Below, one piece after another: positions 59,648 to 64,000 of a DNA stretch of 64,000 nucleotides. Position 1 is the first letter of the stretch. Every line of letters begins with the position of its first letter. Both the position numbers and the translations under genes were made by a program. The notes beneath the pieces are model-generated. The model did not search any database and was not told where the DNA came from. It saw only the letters and a program-made list of their open reading frames with translations. The stretch lies in NCBI RefSeq assembly GCF_001699815.1, contig NZ_MCGB01000039.1, forward strand, positions 1 through 64,000, in the 5' to 3' direction. Source of the DNA: Ralstonia pickettii (GTDB taxonomy: Bacteria; Pseudomonadota; Gammaproteobacteria; Burkholderiales; Burkholderiaceae).

Positions 59648-60988
59648 ATGCAACGCTTTACGCGCCCGTTGTTCGGGCAGGTTTTGATTGCCCTGGCGGT
59701 GGGCATCGCGCTGGGCATCTGGGCGCCCGAATTTGCGCAGAAGCTGCAGCCGCTCGGTGATGGTTTTCTGAAGCTGATCAAGATGCTGATCGCGCCGATC
59801 GTCTTCTCCGTCGTGGTGGTGGGGATCTGCGGCGCCGGCGAGCTGAAGAAGGTCGGGCGCGTGGGCGGCAAGGCCGTCATCTACTTCGAGATCGTCACGA
59901 CGATCGCGCTGGCGCTGGGCATTGCGCTGGCCTATCTGTTCGGGCCGGGCCACGGCATGAATGTGGATCCTAAGACGCTCGATCCGGCGGCCATGGCGTC
60001 ATACATGACCACCGCCAAGCAGGTGGAATCGACCGGCGTTGCAGCGTTCTTCCTCAAGCTGATTCCCGATACGTTCGTCAGCGGCTTTGTGAAGGGCGAC
60101 ATCCTGCAGGTGCTGCTGGTGTCGATCCTGTTCGGCTGCTCCCTCTCGCTGCTAGGAGAGCGGACCAAGCCGCTGGTCAACCTGATCGATCAGCTCTCGC
60201 ATGTGCTGTTCCGCATGATGGCCGTGATCATCCGCCTGGCGCCGCTGGGCGTGCTGGGCGCGGTGGCCTTTACCGTCGGCAAGTACGGCGCAGGTTCGCT
60301 CAAGCAACTGGGCTTCCTGGTGCTGCTGTTCTATGCAGCCGTGGCGATCTTCGTGGTGGTGGTGCTCGGCACGATCCTGCGCCTGGCGGGCTTCAACATC
60401 TTCAAGCTGATCCGCTTCCTACGCGCGGAACTGCTGGTGGTGCTGGGCACGGCGTCGTCCGACGCAGTGCTGCCGTCCATCATGAACAAGCTGGAAAAGA
60501 TGGGCATCAAACGCTCGGTGGTCGGCCTTGTCATCCCGACGGGCTACTCGTTCAACCTCGATGCGTTTTCGATCTATCTGACGCTGGCCGCCGTGTTCAT
60601 TGCACAGGCGACCAATACGCCGCTGGCGCTGCAGGATCTGCTGCTGATCCTGGGCGTGGCGCTCGTCACCTCCAAGGGCGCGCACGGCATTCCGGGTTCG
60701 GCCATCGTGATTCTGGCGGCCACGCTGTCGGTCATTCCGGCCATTCCGGCGATCGGCCTGGTGCTGGTGCTCTCCGTCGACTGGTTCATCGGCATTGCCC
60801 GTGCGCTGGGCAACCTGATCGGCAACTGCGTCGCAACGGTCGTCATCGCGGCGTGGGAGAAAGACATCGACCGCGTACGCGCCAATGCGGTGCTCGACGG
60901 CAAGATCGACATCACCGAAGAAGGCGAAGCGATTCCGCACGGCCTTGGCGTTGCGGCACCTGCAGCCCATACGCTGCCGCATGCCTGA
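59648..60988 (+). CDS. dctA: C4-dicarboxylate/proton symporter DctA
   Basis: 446 residues, ATG with AAAGGAGG upstream. DAACS-family features: LGTASSDAVLPSIMNKLEKMGI (serine-rich re-entrant loop 1 region), VGLVIPTGYSFNLDAFSIYLTLAAVFIAQAT (helix 7 region) and GAHGIPGSAIVILAATL (re-entrant loop 2). Eight helices plus two hairpins; imports succinate, fumarate, malate or a similar acid. Close to alc it may supply or recycle carbon acids; co-transcribed with the GntR gene 37 bases on. Confidence 0.93.
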   Translation: MQRFTRPLFGQVLIALAVGIALGIWAPEFAQKLQPLGDGFLKLIKMLIAPIVFSVVVVGICGAGELKKVGRVGGKAVIYFEIVTTIALALGIALAYLFGPGHGMNVDPKTLDPAAMASYMTTAKQVESTGVAAFFLKLIPDTFVSGFVKGDILQVLLVSILFGCSLSLLGERTKPLVNLIDQLSHVLFRMMAVIIRLAPLGVLGAVAFTVGKYGAGSLKQLGFLVLLFYAAVAIFVVVVLGTILRLAGFNIFKLIRFLRAELLVVLGTASSDAVLPSIMNKLEKMGIKRSVVGLVIPTGYSFNLDAFSIYLTLAAVFIAQATNTPLALQDLLLILGVALVTSKGAHGIPGSAIVILAATLSVIPAIPAIGLVLVLSVDWFIGIARALGNLIGNCVATVVIAAWEKDIDRVRANAVLDGKIDITEEGEAIPHGLGVAAPAAHTLPHA

Positions 60989-61025
60989 AGCGGCGCTGTT
61001 GTCGGACGGCGGTAAAATCGGCGCC

Positions 61026-61721
61026 ATGACTGAAACCACCGCCGCCGACATCTCCTCCGAAGGCATTGCCGATGACATCGCCCAGGCGATCGTCGCGCAT
61101 CGGCTGCCGCCGGGCACCAAGCTGCGCGAAGAGGCGCTGGCGCGGGTCTACCACGTCAGCCGCACGAAGATTCGCGCAGCGCTGCTAATGCTGGCCAAGG
61201 ACAAGCTCATCCGCATGGAGCCCGATCGGGGCGCCTTCGTGGCCAAACCCGACGAGACCGAGGCGCGCGAGGTCTTTGCGGTGCGCCGCGTGCTGGAGGT
61301 TGCGCTGGTGCGCGAGTTCATCGCCAAAGCGACGCCCGCCGATTACAAGCGGCTGGAAAAGCACCTGGCCGAAGAGCACAAGGTGGCGGCCAGCGGCGAC
61401 CTGTCGGACGTCCCGCGCCGCAATCGCCTGATGGCCGACTTTCACCTCCTGATGGCCGACGTGGTCGGGAACAGCGTGCTCAAGGAAATGCTGTACGAGC
61501 TTTCCGCCCGCAGCTCGGTGATCACGATGATGTATCAGTCGACGTACGACGCCGTGCGTTCATCGGAGGAGCACACAGCTCTCCTGGACGCCGCTAAGCG
61601 CGGTGACGTGGAAGGCGCTATCGCTCTGATGGAAGAGCACATGGCGCACACCGAGGCGTCACTCAAGTTCGAATCGCCGGGCGGCCGTGCGACAGATCTC
61701 GTAGCCGCCCTCCTCGCCTGA
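61026..61721 (+). CDS. GntR-family regulator (FCD subfamily)
   Basis: 231 residues from the ATG at 61026. Winged helix: GIADDIAQAIVAHRLPPGTKLREEALARVYHVSRTKIRAALLMLAKDKLIRMEPDRGAFVAKP. The all-helical FCD ligand domain follows (VRRVLEVALVREFIA ... RRNRLMADFHLLMADVVGNSVLKEMLYELSARSSVI), with Asp/His positions for a metal-bound organic acid. It is probably the regulator of dctA and perhaps of the divergent alc-allA-M20 genes. Confidence 0.9.
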   Translation: MTETTAADISSEGIADDIAQAIVAHRLPPGTKLREEALARVYHVSRTKIRAALLMLAKDKLIRMEPDRGAFVAKPDETEAREVFAVRRVLEVALVREFIAKATPADYKRLEKHLAEEHKVAASGDLSDVPRRNRLMADFHLLMADVVGNSVLKEMLYELSARSSVITMMYQSTYDAVRSSEEHTALLDAAKRGDVEGAIALMEEHMAHTEASLKFESPGGRATDLVAALLA

Positions 61722-61727
61722 CCGCGC

Positions 61728-62312
61728 GTGCCGACGTATACGCTGCGCGCGCCGGTTTCTGCCGAGCTGGAAATCAAGAAGAGCCGCTTTATCGGGTTGG
61801 CCGTGCCGGTCGAAGACCGAGCCGCCGCCATGGACGTCATTGCACGCCTGCGCGCCGAACACCCCGCTGCCACGCACGTCTGCTGGGCGCTCCTGGCGGG
61901 CGGCCAGTCGGGCATGTCCGATGACGGGGAACCCTCCGGCACGGCGGGCCGCCCCATCCTCGAAGTGCTGCGCCATCACGACCTGGATGGCACGCTGGGC
62001 GCCGTGGTGCGTTACTTCGGCGGCGTCAAGCTCGGCGCGGGCGGCCTCGTGCGCGCCTACACGGACGCCATCGCCACCGCGCTCATGCACGCCGAACGCG
62101 TGGAGCGCATCGCCAGCACCACGCTGACCCTCGCCACCGATTACGCCGATGAGGCGCGCATCCGCCGCTGGATTGACGATGGCGGCTACACGCTCGTCGA
62201 TGCTGCGTACGATGCGGGCGTCACGCTGACGGTGCGGTTGCCGGTGACGGACGAGGCGGCTGCGCGCGTCGCGTTGCGGGATTTGACGCAGGGGCGTGTG
62301 GCAATTACCTAG
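61728..62312 (+). CDS. yigZ: IMPACT-family protein YigZ
   Basis: 194 residues, GTG start without a clear ribosome site, 6 bases after the GntR stop. LEIKKSRFIGLAVPVEDRAAAMDVIARLRAEHPAATHVCWALLAGGQSGMSDDGEPSGTAGRPILEVLRHHDLDGTLGAVVRYFGGVKLGAGGLVRAY is the UPF0029 N-terminal domain; the second half is the ferredoxin-like DUF1949 domain. Related eukaryotic IMPACT proteins act on translation control. Bacterial role is poorly known. Confidence 0.93.
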   Translation: MPTYTLRAPVSAELEIKKSRFIGLAVPVEDRAAAMDVIARLRAEHPAATHVCWALLAGGQSGMSDDGEPSGTAGRPILEVLRHHDLDGTLGAVVRYFGGVKLGAGGLVRAYTDAIATALMHAERVERIASTTLTLATDYADEARIRRWIDDGGYTLVDAAYDAGVTLTVRLPVTDEAAARVALRDLTQGRVAIT

Positions 62313-62315
62313 CGT

Positions 62316-62774
62316 TTATCGCGCGGGAGCGAGCGGAGCGGCGGGCGTGGAGCCCGTGCAACACGGGCTCTGGCAGTCCGGTTGGAAAACGACGTAGGCG
62401 GCTGTCGGCATTTTGGGGGCGACACCCTCGCGTTCCGCGGCACGTAGATGCGTATCGGCTTCCGACGACTCGACTTTGTCGCCCTCGATTCCGACAGCGT
62501 CCAGCACGGCCTGGATGCTCCTGAGGCGCAGCACTGCCAGCTCTGGGTCGGGAGCAGGCTCGGACGCCTCTTGCAAGCGCACCCGGTACTTGCCGCCGCT
62601 GCGAAAACCTTCTTTGAGCTGCGAATCCCATTCCGCCAGTTTCAGGATTTCGGTGGTCGGCAGTGCAGAGTCGCTGGGCGAGAACACCAGCGGGTGCTCA
62701 AGCCCGGTCAGATCGCACGCCAGGGCGGAGGTGCTGAGCATGAGAGCGCCGACAACTGCAGTTCTGTGTAGCAT
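62316..62774 (-). CDS. Hypothetical secreted protein
   Basis: 152 residues. Signal peptide MLHRTAVVGALMLSTSALA, then CDLTGLEHPLVFSPSDSALPTTEILKLAEWDSQLKEGFRSGGKYRVRLQEASEPAPDPELAVLRLRSIQAVLDAVGI. Helical middle with an R-L-R-S-I-Q-A-V-L-D segment reminiscent of OmpA-like (peptidoglycan-binding) C-terminal helices; the end is DCQSPCCTG with three cysteines. Convergent with yigZ, 3 bases between stops. No family assigned. Confidence 0.65.
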   Translation of the reverse strand: MLHRTAVVGALMLSTSALACDLTGLEHPLVFSPSDSALPTTEILKLAEWDSQLKEGFRSGGKYRVRLQEASEPAPDPELAVLRLRSIQAVLDAVGIEGDKVESSEADTHLRAAEREGVAPKMPTAAYVVFQPDCQSPCCTGSTPAAPLAPAR

Positions 62775-62853
62775 CTTCAGTCTCCGGCATTGAGCGCGCC
62801 ACCCGCGATGCGTCTGATGACAAGTTTAGGAACCGTCATCCGTTTCCGCACGC

Positions 62854-63765
62854 TCAACCCGTTCGCGACCAATACCCTGCCTGCCCGTACACCGACTTCA
62901 GGTGTTCGATAAAGAACCGGATCTTTGCCGGCACCGGCCGCTGCTGCGGGTACACGGCGAGGATGTCGTAGTCGGGCAGCGCGTAGTCGTCCAGCACCGT
63001 CATCAGCGCGCCGGATTCCAGCTCCGGCTGAATCTCCCACGTTGAGCGCCAGCCCAGACCGAGGCCTTCACCCATCCAGCGGTGCAGCAACTCACCATCG
63101 TTACAGTCGAGGTTGCCGTTCACCTTCACGGTGACGGCCTTGCCGTTCTGCTGGAAATACCAGCCGCGCTGCTGCCCGCCCTGCAGGTTAAAGGCTAGGC
63201 AGTTGTGGCGCGCGAGATCATCGAGCGTGCGCGGCACGCCATGCTTGGCGAAGTACGCGGGCGTGCCGCACACGACGCGCTTGTTCGACGCCAGGCGAAT
63301 CGCCACGAAGTTCGGATCGATCGCGCCGCCAATGCGGATGCCCACGTCGTAGCCTTCGCGCACGAGGTCGACCACGCGGTCGGTCAGGTTGAACGAGATG
63401 CGCACGTCGGGGTTGGCACGCAGAAAGTCCGGCGCATGCGGCGCGACGTGCTTGCGGCCGAAGGCTGCGGGCGCCGAGACGATCAGGTGCCCGGTCGCCT
63501 TGTGGCGGCCTTCGGCAACGAGCAGCTCCGCGCGGTCCAGCTCGCCCAGCGCCTTCTTGCACTGTTCCATGAAGACCGCGCCCTGCTCCGTCACCGCAAT
63601 GCGGCGGGTGGACCGATGCAGCAGCTTCACGCCAAGGCGGGCTTCCAGCGCGTTGATGCGGCGGCCGATCATGACGGGCGTCACATCCTGCGTGAGCGCG
63701 GCGGCGGCCATGCTGCCGTGCTCCACCACGGCGATGAACGCTTCGATCTGCTTGAGCTTGTCCAT
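62854..63765 (-). CDS. LysR-family transcriptional regulator
   Basis: 303 residues. The N-terminal winged helix is MDKLKQIEAFIAVVEHGSMAAAALTQDVTPVMIGRRINALEARLGVKLLHRSTRRIAVTEQGAVFMEQCKKAL, then a periplasmic-binding-like ligand domain (GHLIVSAPAAFGRKHVAPHAPDFLRANPDVRISFNLTDRVVDLVREGYDVGIRIGGAIDPNFVAIRLASNKRVVCGTPAYFAKHG). The IRIG and NLTDRVVDLV motifs are as in CrgA-type LysRs. Its usual divergent target lies beyond the window's right end. Confidence 0.93.
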   Translation of the reverse strand: MDKLKQIEAFIAVVEHGSMAAAALTQDVTPVMIGRRINALEARLGVKLLHRSTRRIAVTEQGAVFMEQCKKALGELDRAELLVAEGRHKATGHLIVSAPAAFGRKHVAPHAPDFLRANPDVRISFNLTDRVVDLVREGYDVGIRIGGAIDPNFVAIRLASNKRVVCGTPAYFAKHGVPRTLDDLARHNCLAFNLQGGQQRGWYFQQNGKAVTVKVNGNLDCNDGELLHRWMGEGLGLGWRSTWEIQPELESGALMTVLDDYALPDYDILAVYPQQRPVPAKIRFFIEHLKSVYGQAGYWSRTG

Positions 63766-64000
63766 TCCATCATTCCAGTTCGCAATGTCTGACCATTTTA
63801 GTGAGCATTCCGTACCTGGATTGCGACTTTCTGGCGCATATCACCTGTGACGAATGACAGAAATGATGAGTGACGATGTGATCGATGCGCGGGCGCCGGG
63901 CAGAATTTTTGCGATGCACAAAAACTCTCCGAAACGGCTTAGTGGTGCCGTTCTTCCGCACCTTGATCCGCTCGGATTGGTGCAGCACGCAAAATAATTC
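63766..64000. other. Right-end region, upstream of the LysR gene
   Basis: About 235 bases to the window edge; holds the LysR promoter region. Small frames here lack ribosome sites and are not supported as genes. Confidence 0.4.

Noticed and set aside
63770..63988. 72-codon frame at the right end
   Set aside because: Basic, low-complexity product without ribosome site, in the LysR promoter region.

Overview
The window is GC-rich, gene-dense bacterial DNA. Its gene set fits a beta-proteobacterium of the Burkholderiaceae, most likely Ralstonia or a close relative. Supporting features are a Porin_4-type general porin, OhrR/Ohr, a periplasmic Sox thiosulfate-oxidation cluster, a DolP/YraN/RsmI block, a second groESL locus, and allantoicase with ureidoglycolate lyase. 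The genus is inferred from gene content and was not verified by any search.

Layout. 1-3.1 kb: start of exonuclease I (cut by the window edge), a D-2-hydroxyacid dehydrogenase, and an HD-domain protein divergent from a Crp/Fnr regulator with a perfect palindrome between them. 3.2-8.5 kb: a ferritin-like protein, a porin, a possible small RNA, a LuxR-type response regulator and a Cache-domain chemoreceptor. 8.5-16.6 kb: a large PelA-like glycoside hydrolase/deacetylase, an SDR divergent from a MarR regulator, an RcsB-like regulator, a periplasmic serine protease with a lipoprotein, and a TetR/MFS efflux pair. 18.2-22.7 kb: a PAP2 phosphatase, a truncated membrane sensor fragment, an origin-like cluster of DnaA boxes in a non-coding stretch, a PAS histidine kinase and an amino-acid permease. 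22.9-27.6 kb: a heat-shock region (groES-groEL divergent from two hsp20 genes carrying a good sigma-32 promoter).

27.7-32.8 kb is the most notable region. Six genes on the minus strand match, in order, size and motifs, the functional-amyloid operon fapABCDEF of Pseudomonas: a secreted 169-residue protein, two secreted proteins with three G-V-N-(I/V)-A-A-G-x-G-N-x-Q-x-N type repeats, a C39-like cysteine protease, a FapE-like secreted protein and a coiled-coil plus beta-barrel outer-membrane protein. A sigma-54-like promoter precedes the operon, and a strong hairpin separates the main subunit from the export genes.

33.1-42.2 kb: two HSL-type esterases, the ohrR-ohr peroxide module with matching palindromes, a YegD-type Hsp70, and an eroded stretch with a 13-unit array of 21-bp repeats and the last part of a type I restriction gene (hsdR) next to tRNA-Ala(CGC). 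42.3-50.5 kb: a Sox cluster (soxB, thioredoxin, soxX, soxA, DsrE, soxZ, soxY, cytochrome c, an EamA transporter, and a flavocytochrome c sulfide dehydrogenase pair) without soxCD. 50.6-56.2 kb: dolP, yraN, rsmI, rlpA, a metallo-beta-lactamase-fold hydrolase, an exonuclease and an ArsC-family protein. 56.4-64 kb: an M20 hydrolase, allA and alc for allantoin breakdown, a dctA transporter with a GntR regulator, yigZ and a LysR regulator.

Starts were chosen from visible Shine-Dalgarno sequences and signal peptides. In several genes this places the start downstream of the longest possible reading frame.
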